The position numbers and the translations under genes were made by a program. This document shows positions 26,567 to 34,536 of a DNA stretch of 64,000 bases, piece after piece (the first letter of the stretch is position 1; each line of letters begins with the position of its first letter). The stretch covers positions 25,293 to 89,292 of the forward strand of contig CACZIV010000008.1 of NCBI GenBank assembly GCA_902781305.1, given 5' to 3'. The notes beneath the pieces are model-generated. The model was not told the origin of the DNA. It did no database searches and worked only from the letters and a program-made list of their open reading frames with translations. The stretch comes from Pseudoselenomonas ruminantium (lineage in GTDB: Bacteria > Bacillota > Negativicutes > Selenomonadales > Selenomonadaceae).

Positions 26567-26624
26567 AAAAAATCCCCTGCAACTAGCACTTGCGGGGGAT
26601 TTTTCTAACCTAATGTCCTCTATG
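26567..26624 (-). ncRNA. Predicted antisense antitoxin RNA of the Fst-like locus
   Basis: Expected transcript of about 58 bases from the reverse-strand promoter at 26631-26659 to the shared hairpin at 26568-26604. Its 5' end is complementary to the toxin start region through the 14-bp repeat, and its 3' hairpin is complementary to the toxin mRNA terminator. Size and layout match RNA II of par loci. The transcript is predicted, not observed. Confidence 0.65.
26568..26604. terminator. Bidirectional terminator shared by toxin mRNA and antisense RNA
   Basis: 15-bp stem AAAAATCCCCTGCAA / TTGCGGGGGATTTTT with one G-T pair and a 7-base loop. A-rich and T-rich ends on both arms allow termination in either direction. 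It lies 17 bp after the toxin stop. Confidence 0.85.
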
Positions 26625-26630
26625 GCTCTA

Positions 26631-26659
26631 ATTATAGCATTACATCGTAAGAAAATCAA
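26631..26659 (-). promoter_or_regulatory. Reverse-strand promoter of the antisense RNA
   Basis: On the reverse strand TTGATT (-35, 26654-26659) and TATAAT (-10, 26631-26636) are exactly 17 bases apart. It is stronger than the toxin promoter, as expected for an antitoxin RNA. Confidence 0.75.
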
Positions 26660-26678
26660 TTATTTTTATGCTTCTTGC

Positions 26679-26835
26679 AATAAGACGCCTGCTGAGCTGA
26701 TGTGTAGAGGCTGAGAAAACGTGAGAGTGCGGAGGCGGAGGAGAGCTAATTGTTTTTCGCAGCGTTTGACAAGCCTGTCTCAGCGAAGAAAAATGATTAG
26801 CTCTCCCCCGCCGGTGTCCCTGTACATCACGAGTG
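26679..26835. repeat. Hairpin repeat element, copy C (longer variant)
   Basis: It shares AATAAGACGCCTGC with copy B and a core GACAAGCCTGTC (26768-26779). The arms differ from A and B. GGAGAGCTAATTGTTTTTCGC on the left pairs imperfectly with GCGAAGAAAAATGATTAGCTC on the right, and an outer GATGTGTA pairs partly with TGTACATC. The whole folds into one hairpin of about 150 bases. Confidence 0.7.
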
Positions 26836-26850
26836 TTTCTTTACCAAGGG

Positions 26851-27065
26851 TATAATGCCAATGTATCTTTGTGCATGATTGACGGCGGAGGTTGACACTG
26901 GCCCTCCGCTTTGCTATTATAAGAAAGGGAAACTAAAGAACTTTCTCCAAACTCAAAATGAGGCTGAGGCTCGCAGATGGCGGGGCAGTCAATTTGAGTT
27001 TTTTTATCGTGTTTTCACTTCCGCGGTGCAGTGACGCCGCAAGAATCCTGAGGAGGAATTCACTA
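26851..27065 (+). promoter_or_regulatory. Structured leader of purB with candidate attenuator
   Basis: TATAAT at 26851-26856 begins a leader of about 200 bases. It contains a GGCGGAGG/CCCTCCGC hairpin near 26884-26910 and a terminator-like hairpin: AAACTCAAA (26949-26957) pairs with TTTGAGTTT (26993-27001) and runs into seven T bases. Termination here would block purB, so this may be an attenuator, or the end of a separate small RNA of about 140 bases. I could not match it to a named riboswitch. Confidence 0.5.
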
Positions 27066-28298
27066 ATGATTGAACGTTACACCAACCCGGAGATGGGTCA
27101 CCTGTGGTCCATCGAGAACGAATGGCAGCAGATTCTGAATGTGGAACTGGCTGCTTGCGACGCCATGGCAGAGCTGGGCGAAATCCCGGCGGAAGCAGCG
27201 AAGAACATTCGCGCTAAGGCAAAATTTGATGTGAAACGCATTCTGGAAATTGAATCCGTTACGCATCATGACATCATTGCCTTTCTGACCAATGTCGCCG
27301 AAAATGTTGGTGAGGATTCCAAGTATGTGCATAAGGGCCTGACGTCGAGCGACGTTAAGGACACCGCTTACTGCATGATGATGCGGGATGCAGCCGATAT
27401 CATCTTAGATGATTTGCGCAAATTCCGTGAGGTTCTGCGCCGCCGTGCCGTGGAATTCAAGCATACGCCCTGCATTGGCCGTACCCATGGCATTCACGCT
27501 GAGCCCATGACCTTTGGCCTGAAGATGGCTCTGTGGAGTGCGGAAATTGAACGCGATATCGACCGTGTTGAGCATGCCAAGAAGACGGTTTCCGTCTGCA
27601 AGCTCTCCGGTGCGGTGGGGACTTACTCCAATATCGACCCGGAAATCGAGCAGCGTGTGGCCAAGAAACTCGGCCTTACGCCGGTTCCGCTGGCTACGCA
27701 GGTTATTCAGCGTGACCGCCATGCGGAATTTGTGACGACGCTGGCTATTGTTTCGAGCACGCTCGAAAAGATTGCTACGGAAGTCCGCAATCTGCAGCGT
27801 ACGGATATCCGTGAAGCTGAGGAATATTTCTCCCCAGGGCAGAAGGGGTCTTCGGCTATGCCGCATAAGCGCAACCCCATCAACTGCGAACGTATTTCCG
27901 GTATGGCACGCTTGGTGCGCGGCAACGCTGTAGCAGCACTCGAGGATATCACCCTCTGGCATGAGCGCGATATTTCCCATTCCTCTGTTGAGCGTGTTAT
28001 CCTGCCGGACAGCACCATCAACGTGGATCTCCACGATATGGAGCGTACGGGCGGCCTTATCTACAGCCAGCGCATTATGCTGACGGTGGTCAGCAAGGGC
28101 GTACTGCGTGAAGATGCCTACAAGTGGGTACAGCGCAATGCCATGAAACGCTGGATGGAAGGACAGGACTTCCGTACGAGCGTGGAAAATGACCCGGATA
28201 TCACGAAATACCTGACCAAGGAAGAAATCGACGATTGTTTCGATTACAAGTATTTCCTGCGTCATGTCGATATGATTTTTGAACGTTTTGGCCTTTAA
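27066..28298 (+). CDS. purB: Adenylosuccinate lyase PurB
   Basis: Acts twice in purine synthesis: it splits SAICAR and adenylosuccinate, releasing fumarate. The signature GSSAMPHKRNPINCE lies near residue 262. The catalytic His is in TSSDVKDTAY / GRTHGIHAEPM around residues 90-145. 410 residues from the ATG at 27066, which has GAGGAGG about 10 bases upstream; the longer in-frame extension crosses the leader hairpin and is rejected. purA follows after 27 bp, so the IMP-to-AMP steps are co-transcribed. Confidence 0.96.
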   Translation: MIERYTNPEMGHLWSIENEWQQILNVELAACDAMAELGEIPAEAAKNIRAKAKFDVKRILEIESVTHHDIIAFLTNVAENVGEDSKYVHKGLTSSDVKDTAYCMMMRDAADIILDDLRKFREVLRRRAVEFKHTPCIGRTHGIHAEPMTFGLKMALWSAEIERDIDRVEHAKKTVSVCKLSGAVGTYSNIDPEIEQRVAKKLGLTPVPLATQVIQRDRHAEFVTTLAIVSSTLEKIATEVRNLQRTDIREAEEYFSPGQKGSSAMPHKRNPINCERISGMARLVRGNAVAALEDITLWHERDISHSSVERVILPDSTINVDLHDMERTGGLIYSQRIMLTVVSKGVLREDAYKWVQRNAMKRWMEGQDFRTSVENDPDITKYLTKEEIDDCFDYKYFLRHVDMIFERFGL

Positions 28299-28325
28299 TT
28301 AACAAGGCGTTAAGGAGAGAGACTT

Positions 28326-29612
28326 ATGTCAACAGTAGTAGTAACAGGTACCCAGTGGGGCGATGAAGGCAAGGGCAAAATCGTCGATTATTTGGCACAG
28401 CAGGCCGATACGGTAGTGCGCTTTCAGGGCGGCAGCAATGCCGGTCATACCGTGGTTGTGGATGGCGAGGCTTACAAGCTCCGTCTGATGCCCTCTGGAA
28501 TTCTGTTCAAAGGTTCGCATTGTATTGTCGGCAACGGCGTGGCTTTTGACCCAATGGTTATGCTGGAGGAAATGGATGGTCTGGCTGAGCGCGGCATTGA
28601 CCTGTCCGGTATCCGCATTTCCAATCGTGCCCATGTGGTGCTGCCCTATCACCGTCTGATGGATGGCATTGGCGATGAAGCCCGCGGCGACAACAAGATT
28701 GGCACCACCAAGCGCGGCATCGGCCCCTGCTACATGGACCGTGACAACCGTATCGGCATCCGCGTCTGCGATTTGATGGACGAGGAAGAATTTGCGAAAC
28801 GCCTCAAGGAAAACCTCGAAATCAAGAACAAGGAACTGAAACTCCTGTATGACCATGAGCCGCTCTCCTATGACGAAATTCTCAAGGAATACTTAGGCTA
28901 TGCAGAACGTCTGCGTCCTTATGTCTGTGACACGATTGCGCTCTTGAATGACGAAATCAAGGAAGGCCGCAAGATTCTCTTTGAAGGTGCACAGGCTACG
29001 ATGCTCGATATCGACTATGGTACTTACCCGTACGTTACGGCATCCCATCCGATCTCCGGTGGTGTGGGCGTAGGCGCCGGCGTTGCTCCCAACAAGATTG
29101 ACAAAGTGGTTGGTATCGTCAAGGCATACTGCACCCGTGTTGGCGAAGGCCCATTCCCGACGGAACAGCTCAATGCTATCGGCGAGAAAATCCGTGAAGA
29201 AGGCCATGAATATGGTGTGGTTACGGGCCGTCCCCGTCGTACGGGCTGGCTCGATGCCTGCGTGGTTCGCTATGCCGGCCTGATTTCCGGTATCGACTAC
29301 ATGGCTGTTACGCGTCTGGACATCCTCGATAACTTCGAAGAAATCAAGATGTGCGTAGCCTATAAGTACAAGGGCGAAATCCTCAACGAAATCCCCGCAA
29401 GCCTCAAAGTATTGGCTGAAGTAGAGCCGGTTTATGAGACTTTCGAGGGCTGGAACACGGATATCAGCAAAATCCGCAAGTACGAAGACCTGCCGGAAAA
29501 TGCGAAGAAATATTTGGAACGCATGGCAGAAGTAACCGGCATCAAGCTGGGCATTGTCTCCGTTGGCCCGAACCGCGACGAGACGATCGTTCTGGCCAAG
29601 GATATATTTTAA
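28326..29612 (+). CDS. purA: Adenylosuccinate synthetase PurA
   Basis: GTP-dependent ligation of IMP and aspartate to adenylosuccinate. The N-terminal GTQWGDEGKGKIVD loop holds the catalytic Asp, with His in GGSNAGHTVV. The GTTKRGIGPCY motif follows near 125. 428 residues is the normal size. AAGGAGAGAG precedes the ATG. It is the second gene of the purBA unit and is followed by a terminator. Confidence 0.97.
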   Translation: MSTVVVTGTQWGDEGKGKIVDYLAQQADTVVRFQGGSNAGHTVVVDGEAYKLRLMPSGILFKGSHCIVGNGVAFDPMVMLEEMDGLAERGIDLSGIRISNRAHVVLPYHRLMDGIGDEARGDNKIGTTKRGIGPCYMDRDNRIGIRVCDLMDEEEFAKRLKENLEIKNKELKLLYDHEPLSYDEILKEYLGYAERLRPYVCDTIALLNDEIKEGRKILFEGAQATMLDIDYGTYPYVTASHPISGGVGVGAGVAPNKIDKVVGIVKAYCTRVGEGPFPTEQLNAIGEKIREEGHEYGVVTGRPRRTGWLDACVVRYAGLISGIDYMAVTRLDILDNFEEIKMCVAYKYKGEILNEIPASLKVLAEVEPVYETFEGWNTDISKIRKYEDLPENAKKYLERMAEVTGIKLGIVSVGPNRDETIVLAKDIF

Positions 29613-29626
29613 GGTTTAAAAAAGGA

Positions 29627-29657
29627 GGGCGGTACAGCGTTTTGTACCGCCCTTATT
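29627..29657 (+). terminator. Terminator of purBA
   Basis: Perfect 10-bp stem GGGCGGTACA / TGTACCGCCC (29627-29636 and 29643-29652), followed by TTATTTG. It lies 15 bp after the purA stop. Confidence 0.75.
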
Positions 29658-29690
29658 TGCTTATGGCAGGCAGAAAGGAGAACCAGTCAG

Positions 29691-31370
29691 ATGATGTATG
29701 AACAGGAGGCCGTGGTACACCACAACAGCGGCATACATGCCCGTATTGCGGCGATGATTGTCCAGCGGGCGCGGGAACTCAGCGAGAAATATGCAACCCC
29801 CCTGTTTTTGCGCAGTCAGCGCAGTGAGCGCTTTGAGATGCGCAGTCTGATGAAGCTGGTGGCGCTCAAAATCTGCAAGGGGGATTCGGTCTTTGTTTCT
29901 GCCGAAGGCGATGCAGGCCGGCAGGCGGTCTATGAAATGGTGCGCTTTCTGGAAGGCGATTTCGAGATGCGCGAGCCGGGGAAAATCCATGAAATGGATA
30001 AGCTCCTCCATGAAAATGCCTTGATGCAGGAACGTCTGCAGATGATTTTGGAGGCGGTACAGGACGGTATCTGCGTGGTGGATAGAACCGGCGAAATCAC
30101 CTATGTCAATCCCTCCTATCTGCGTATTGTCCATAAGACTCCCGAGATGGTCATGGGGCAGAATGTCTTTAAGACCGCGCCCGACGGCAACCGCTGTGCG
30201 GTGCTGCGTACCGGTGTGGCGCGTATTGGCAGCATCAGTCGCAAGAAGGACGGCACGACGGTGGTGGCCAATGTCAATCCGATTTTTGTCAATGGCGAAA
30301 TCGCCGGTGTCGTGTCGGTTATCAAGGATATTACGGAACTGCAAAACCTCATGGCGCGGCTCTCGCAGGTATCTGCCAAGGCGGAATATCTGGAGCAGGA
30401 ACTTCTGCGCACGAAAAAGACAGCCAACGCTTTTGCCAATTATATCGGCAAAAGCGGCAAGGTTATCGACGTGCTGGCGCTGGCCTCCAAGGCAGCACAA
30501 TCCTCGGCTACCGTGCTGATTCGCGGCGAAAGCGGTACCGGCAAGGAAGTTATTGCCGAGGGCATTCATTATGCCAGTGAACGGCGGCGGGGGCCGTTTA
30601 TCCGCGTGAACTGCGGCGCGATTCCCGGCACTTTGTTGGAATCGGAACTGTTCGGTCATGAAAAAGGCGCCTTCACGGGTGCGGTAAAGCGCAAGCTGGG
30701 CAAGTTTGAACTGGCTGACCACGGCACGATATTCCTCGATGAAATTGGCGAAATGGACAAGAAAATGCAGGTCAAACTTCTGCGGGTACTGCAGCAGAAG
30801 GAATTTGACCGCGTAGGCGGCGAGGAAACGGTCCATGTGGATGTGCGGATTATCGCCGCCACCAATCGTCATTTGGAGGATATGGTCAAGGACGGCACTT
30901 TCCGCGATGATTTGTATTACCGCCTGAATGTCATCCCCATTATTCTGCCGCCCCTGCGGGAACGCATTGATGATATCCCGCTGCTGGTGGAGCATTTTAT
31001 TGATAAAATCAGTGCTGCTACGGGGAAAACCGTCCGCAGCATTACGCCGGAAGCCATGGACATTCTCATGCGCTATAAATGGTTGGGTAATGTGCGGGAG
31101 CTCGAAAATGTCATTGAGCGGGTGATTACGCTGATGGACAGCGATACCATCACCGTAGCGTCCCTGCCCTCGTACATCAAAGGCGAGGCCGCCGATAGGG
31201 AAGTGCAGCAGCTGGAAACGGAAAGTGCAGTGCTCCCTTGGGAAGAATACGAAAAACGCATTATTGCCAAGGCTTTGAAGCAGTGTGGCACTTTTAATGC
31301 TGCGGCCAAGGAACTCAAAATCACGCATAAAACTGTGGCGGCTAAAGCCAGAAAATATGGCTTGTCTTGA
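29691..31370 (+). CDS. Sigma-54 dependent activator with N-terminal HPr-like and PAS domains
   Basis: 559 residues in four parts. Residues 1-90 resemble HPr: [14 protein letters not shown] keeps the phosphorylatable-type His, and RSLMKLVAL sits where HPr has its regulatory Ser. Residues 110-225 form a PAS domain. Residues 255-485 form the AAA+ domain, with Walker A GESGTGKE, the sigma-54 contact loop GAFTGA and Walker B LDEIGEM. The C-terminus is a Fis-type helix-turn-helix ([20 protein letters not shown]). It directly precedes ptsH-ptsI, which has a perfect sigma-54 promoter and three upstream palindromes, so it likely activates them. PTS phosphorylation of its HPr-like domain is inference. 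Confidence 0.9.
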   Translation: MMYEQEAVVHHNSGIHARIAAMIVQRARELSEKYATPLFLRSQRSERFEMRSLMKLVALKICKGDSVFVSAEGDAGRQAVYEMVRFLEGDFEMREPGKIHEMDKLLHENALMQERLQMILEAVQDGICVVDRTGEITYVNPSYLRIVHKTPEMVMGQNVFKTAPDGNRCAVLRTGVARIGSISRKKDGTTVVANVNPIFVNGEIAGVVSVIKDITELQNLMARLSQVSAKAEYLEQELLRTKKTANAFANYIGKSGKVIDVLALASKAAQSSATVLIRGESGTGKEVIAEGIHYASERRRGPFIRVNCGAIPGTLLESELFGHEKGAFTGAVKRKLGKFELADHGTIFLDEIGEMDKKMQVKLLRVLQQKEFDRVGGEETVHVDVRIIAATNRHLEDMVKDGTFRDDLYYRLNVIPIILPPLRERIDDIPLLVEHFIDKISAATGKTVRSITPEAMDILMRYKWLGNVRELENVIERVITLMDSDTITVASLPSYIKGEAADREVQQLETESAVLPWEEYEKRIIAKALKQCGTFNAAAKELKITHKTVAAKARKYGLS

Positions 31371-31372
31371 TT

Positions 31373-31439
31373 TTGGTAATTTTTACCCACATTGGTAATA
31401 TTTACCAATGAAAATAATAAAGTTGGTAATATTTGCCAA
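31373..31439. promoter_or_regulatory. Three palindromic enhancer-type sites upstream of ptsH
   Basis: Three 17-bp sites of the form TTGGTAA-N3-TTACCAA: 31373-31389 (ending TACCCA), 31392-31408 (perfect) and 31423-31439 (TTTGCCAA end). They lie about 120-200 bases before the sigma-54 promoter, the usual distance for activator binding. The likely ligand is the Fis-domain activator encoded just upstream. Confidence 0.8.
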
Positions 31440-31556
31440 AAACAAGAATTATTTTCTAGGAAATTTTCACGGGTAAATATTATTTTTCATTTTATGCGAT
31501 TAGTAATTACAGGATATATGACGATTTTAGGAAATTTTACCAAGTGTTTTAAAAAG

Positions 31557-31573
31557 TTGGCACGCTGCTTGCA
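31557..31573 (+). promoter_or_regulatory. Sigma-54 (-24/-12) promoter of ptsH-ptsI
   Basis: TTGGCAC-N5-TTGCA, an exact match to the sigma-54 consensus, about 72 bases before ptsH. Confidence 0.92.
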
Positions 31574-31644
31574 TTAATATAAGGCAGTTAAAGATTTTCA
31601 TGTTCGTTTTAGAATATGGTTAAGTAAAGAGGAGAGATTTTCAA

Positions 31645-31911
31645 ATGACTCAGGAAGTTGTAACGATCGAAAACAAAACTGGTATCCATGCCCGCCCGGC
31701 ATCCATCTTCGTACAGACGGCTACGAAGTTCAAGTCCAAGGTTCAGATTCAGGCTAAGGGCAAGACGGTTGATGCTAAGTCCATTCTCATGATCATGAGC
31801 ATGGGTCTCGTTAAAGGCACGGAAATCACCATCGTTGCAGACGGCCCGGACGAAGCAGATGCTGTAAAGGCTCTGAAAGATCTCGTTGATTCCAAGTTCG
31901 GCGAAGAATAA
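31645..31911 (+). CDS. ptsH: Phosphocarrier protein HPr
   Basis: 88-residue central PTS carrier. The active-site His lies in NKTGIHARPASIFVQ near residue 14, and the regulatory Ser46-type residue lies in VDAKSILMIMS, which in Firmicutes is phosphorylated by HPr kinase. GAGGAGAG precedes the ATG. It is expressed from the sigma-54 promoter just upstream, unusual for a general PTS gene. Confidence 0.97.
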   Translation: MTQEVVTIENKTGIHARPASIFVQTATKFKSKVQIQAKGKTVDAKSILMIMSMGLVKGTEITIVADGPDEADAVKALKDLVDSKFGEE

Positions 31912-32026
31912 TAATTAACCCATAGGGTTAGGGCGCCTTCTTTCCAAGGATTGGAGACTTTGGAGGAAGGCGTTTTTTACGAAATAAATCATAGTTATGG
32001 CAACTATTATCAGGGGGAAAAGAAAA

Positions 32027-33847
32027 ATGGCAGACGCAATCAGAGGTAAAGGCGTTATTTCCGGTATTGCTATCGGTAAAATCATGCTGGCAGGTCAGAA
32101 TCTGGACGGCTATCTGGTAAACTACCAGCCGGAATCCAAAGAAGTGGAGAGCAAGAAGGCTCAGGACGCTTTGACCGCCGTAGCAGAAACCCTGCGTGAA
32201 AACATCGACCGCCTGCAGAAACAGAATATGGTAGAGCAGGCTGCAATCATGGAAGCACATCGCATGATGGTTCAGGACCCCATGATGGCGCAGAAAATCG
32301 AAGAAAAGCTCGAAGAAAATGCCAGTGCTCCGCAGGCAGTCCTCAAAGCTGCTGAAGAACAGGCTCAGATGTTCGAGATGATGGAAGACGAATACTTCGC
32401 AGCCCGTGCCGTTGACCTCCGTGACGTAGGCAAGCGCGTAGCTAAGTACATCCTGGGCGTTAAAGAACCGGAACTGGGTGACGAAAAAGTTATCCTCTGC
32501 GGCCGTGAAATCGAGCCTTCCGTTATCGCTGGCATGCCGACCGACAAGATTGCCGGTGTAATCTTAGGTTCCGGCTCCACGACGGCTCATGCTGTTATCA
32601 TCGCCAAAGCCCGTGCTATTCCGACCATCGTTGGTCTGAACAAAGAAGACCGCATCGACAAGATTGCTGACGGCGACCATGTTATCATGGACGGTGAAGA
32701 AGGCAAGATTATCGTGAACCCCAGCGAAGAAGAACTGGCTGGTTACAACGAAAAAATCAAGAAACAGCAGGAACTGGCTGCACATTACGCTCAGCTTAAA
32801 GACCTGCCTGCTGTTACGACGGACGGCGTGAAAGTTGACCTCATGGCCAACATCGGCACGCATATGGACGTGGATAACGCCCTCAAGTATGGTGCTAAAG
32901 GTGTAGGCCTGTTCCGTTCTGAGTTCGTATTCATGGGCCGTCAGGATATCCCCAATGAAGAAGACCAGTTCAAGGCTTACAAAGAAGCTGTTGAAAAGTG
33001 CCAGGGCAACCTCTGCGTTATCCGTACCATGGATATCGGTGGTGACAAACCCCTGCCGTACCTCAACATTCCGGAAGAAGAAAACCCGTTCCTGGGCTAC
33101 CGTGCAGTCCGTATCAGCCTGCAGCGCAAGGACCTCTTCCTGCCGCAGCTGAAAGCTATCCTGCGCGCCGGCGTATACGGCAAAGTTGGTATCATGGTAC
33201 CGATGATCATCAACGTAGCAGAATTCAAGAAGGTTAAGGAATTCATCGAAGAAGCTAAGCTGGAACTGGCTCATGAGGGCAAGGCTTATGCTGAAGATGT
33301 ACAGGTTGGTATCATGGTCGAAACTCCGGCTGCTGCTGTAATGACGCCGGTACTTGCTAAGTACGTAGACTTCTTCTCCATTGGCACCAACGACCTTGTT
33401 CAGTACACGCTGGCTTGTGACCGCGGCAACGCCAACATCGCTGAACTCTACAACCACTTCAACCCGGCTGTACTGCAGCTCATTCAGCGCACCATCACCA
33501 GCGCCCGTGAAAACGGCATCTGGGCCGGCATGTGCGGCGAAATGGCCAGCGACCCGAACGCTGCTGTAATCCTCATGGCTATGGGCATCAGCGAACTCTC
33601 CATGAGCGCTCCGTCCATTCCGCGCGTTAAGGAAAAAATCCGCAACATCAGCTCCACGAAGGCTAAGGAAATCCTCGCTGACGTGATGAAGATGGAAGAC
33701 GGCGACGAAATCAAACGTGCTCCGCTGAGACGGCTGGTTAAAACCAATATTTGCAAAAAAATAAATCCCTGTCTAAAGGCTAAACTCGCTTATGCTCAAA
33801 CAACGCCTTTAGGCAGGGATTTTTGTATGCAAATATTAGTTTCTTAA
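32027..33847 (+). CDS. ptsI: PTS enzyme I (PtsI)
   Basis: Phosphoenolpyruvate-protein phosphotransferase that phosphorylates HPr. It shows the phospho-His region STTAHAVIIAKARAIPTIVG near residue 187, the PEP-binding IRTMDIGGDKPLPYL near 330 and GTNDLVQYTLACDR near 455. The ATG at 32027 has GGGGGAAA upstream. The frame is 606 codons, about 30 longer than usual. The extra C-terminal residues are encoded by the downstream terminator hairpin itself, suggesting the original stop has been lost. Confidence 0.95.
   Translation: MADAIRGKGVISGIAIGKIMLAGQNLDGYLVNYQPESKEVESKKAQDALTAVAETLRENIDRLQKQNMVEQAAIMEAHRMMVQDPMMAQKIEEKLEENASAPQAVLKAAEEQAQMFEMMEDEYFAARAVDLRDVGKRVAKYILGVKEPELGDEKVILCGREIEPSVIAGMPTDKIAGVILGSGSTTAHAVIIAKARAIPTIVGLNKEDRIDKIADGDHVIMDGEEGKIIVNPSEEELAGYNEKIKKQQELAAHYAQLKDLPAVTTDGVKVDLMANIGTHMDVDNALKYGAKGVGLFRSEFVFMGRQDIPNEEDQFKAYKEAVEKCQGNLCVIRTMDIGGDKPLPYLNIPEEENPFLGYRAVRISLQRKDLFLPQLKAILRAGVYGKVGIMVPMIINVAEFKKVKEFIEEAKLELAHEGKAYAEDVQVGIMVETPAAAVMTPVLAKYVDFFSIGTNDLVQYTLACDRGNANIAELYNHFNPAVLQLIQRTITSARENGIWAGMCGEMASDPNAAVILMAMGISELSMSAPSIPRVKEKIRNISSTKAKEILADVMKMEDGDEIKRAPLRRLVKTNICKKINPCLKAKLAYAQTTPLGRDFCMQILVS
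33746..33837 (+). terminator. Terminator of ptsHI overlapping the ptsI 3' end
   Basis: An 18-bp stem (33763-33780 with 33805-33822, one G-T pair) is followed by TTTTGT. An outer helix AATATTTGCA / TGCAAATATT (33746-33755 with 33828-33837) encloses it. The ptsI reading frame continues through the whole structure. Confidence 0.8.
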
Positions 33848-33912
33848 CGCCAGCCGTCATACGCTGCACCCGTAAAGCGACGGGCCGGCAAGGTACGTTG
33901 TTGGTATTTTAA

Positions 33913-34473
33913 TTACAGACCGATTTCCTCATGGTGTTCCTGCATGCCTTTGATGCAGTACTCCATGACCTTGCCTAAATCCATGCCAAGATTTTCGATA
34001 CCGCGATTAATGATTTCTCTGTTGCATTTTGCGGCGAATTTTTTGTCCTTGTATTTTTTCTTGAGGGATTTTACCGCCATGCCTTCCATGCGTTCGGGGC
34101 GCATTAGGGCATAGGCCTGGATGATGCCGGTGAGTTCGTCCACAGCAAAGAGGCTCTTTTCCAGATTTGTGTGCGGTTCAACTTCGTCGGTGGTGATGCC
34201 GTAACCGTGGGAGATAATGGCGTTGATATCATCTTCCTCTACACCTGCGGGCGTTAAGAGTTCCCGCACATGATGGCAGTGCTCATTCGGATATTTTTCG
34301 TAGTCCACATCGTGAAGCCAGCCGATGGCGGCCCAATGCTCTTTATCTTCGCCGTAGGCTTCGGCCATAGCACCCATGGCGGCGCTGACGGCGGCAGCAT
34401 GGTGGAACAGATGTTCTTCTGTGGTATGTTGGGCAAGAAGTTTTTTTGCCATTTCCAATGTTAATTTGCTCAT
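33913..34473 (-). CDS. HD-domain hydrolase
   Basis: 186-residue HD-superfamily metal-dependent phosphohydrolase. The HD pair is seen in GWLHDVDYEKYP near residue 52. Upstream His residues in EEHLFHHAAAV near 20 and HCHHV near 66 complete a likely metal site, with IISHGYGI near 86. The substrate is unknown; related proteins act on nucleotides or phosphates. It is convergent with ptsI, and the gap of 65 bp between them holds nothing else I recognise. Confidence 0.8.
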   Translation of the reverse strand: MSKLTLEMAKKLLAQHTTEEHLFHHAAAVSAAMGAMAEAYGEDKEHWAAIGWLHDVDYEKYPNEHCHHVRELLTPAGVEEDDINAIISHGYGITTDEVEPHTNLEKSLFAVDELTGIIQAYALMRPERMEGMAVKSLKKKYKDKKFAAKCNREIINRGIENLGMDLGKVMEYCIKGMQEHHEEIGL

Positions 34474-34536
34474 AAGCGTGCCTCCTGGAGTGTAAAGTTG
34501 TAACTTTTATTAGTATATGGCGAGCAAAGGCAATTG

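Larger units (their letters stand above)
26455..26620. repeat. 14-bp direct repeat pair of the Fst-like locus
   Basis: AACCTAATGTCCTC occurs at 26455-26468, covering the toxin start codon, and identically at 26607-26620, just beyond the shared terminator. The second copy would be transcribed in antisense at the 5' end of the reverse-strand RNA and so could pair with the toxin translation start. This is the arrangement of the DR elements in Enterococcus par (fst). Confidence 0.8.

Noticed and set aside
26161-26840. CRISPR array
   Set aside because: The repeats are few, long and palindromic with unequal spacing, and no cas genes are present, so they are hairpin elements.
26851-27010. 6S RNA or a named purine/PRPP riboswitch before purB
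   Set aside because: I could not find the closing stem and central bubble of 6S RNA or the conserved core of known purine-related riboswitches, so it is listed only as an unassigned leader.
26958-27065. N-terminal extension of PurB by 36 codons from 26958
   Set aside because: It crosses the terminator-like hairpin and lacks a ribosome site. The ATG at 27066 has GAGGAGG and gives the usual PurB start.
29661-31328. A 555-codon open frame on the reverse strand opposite the sigma-54 activator gene
   Set aside because: It is the mirror of a well-supported gene with domain motifs in the forward frame. Its translation is low-complexity and matches no family.
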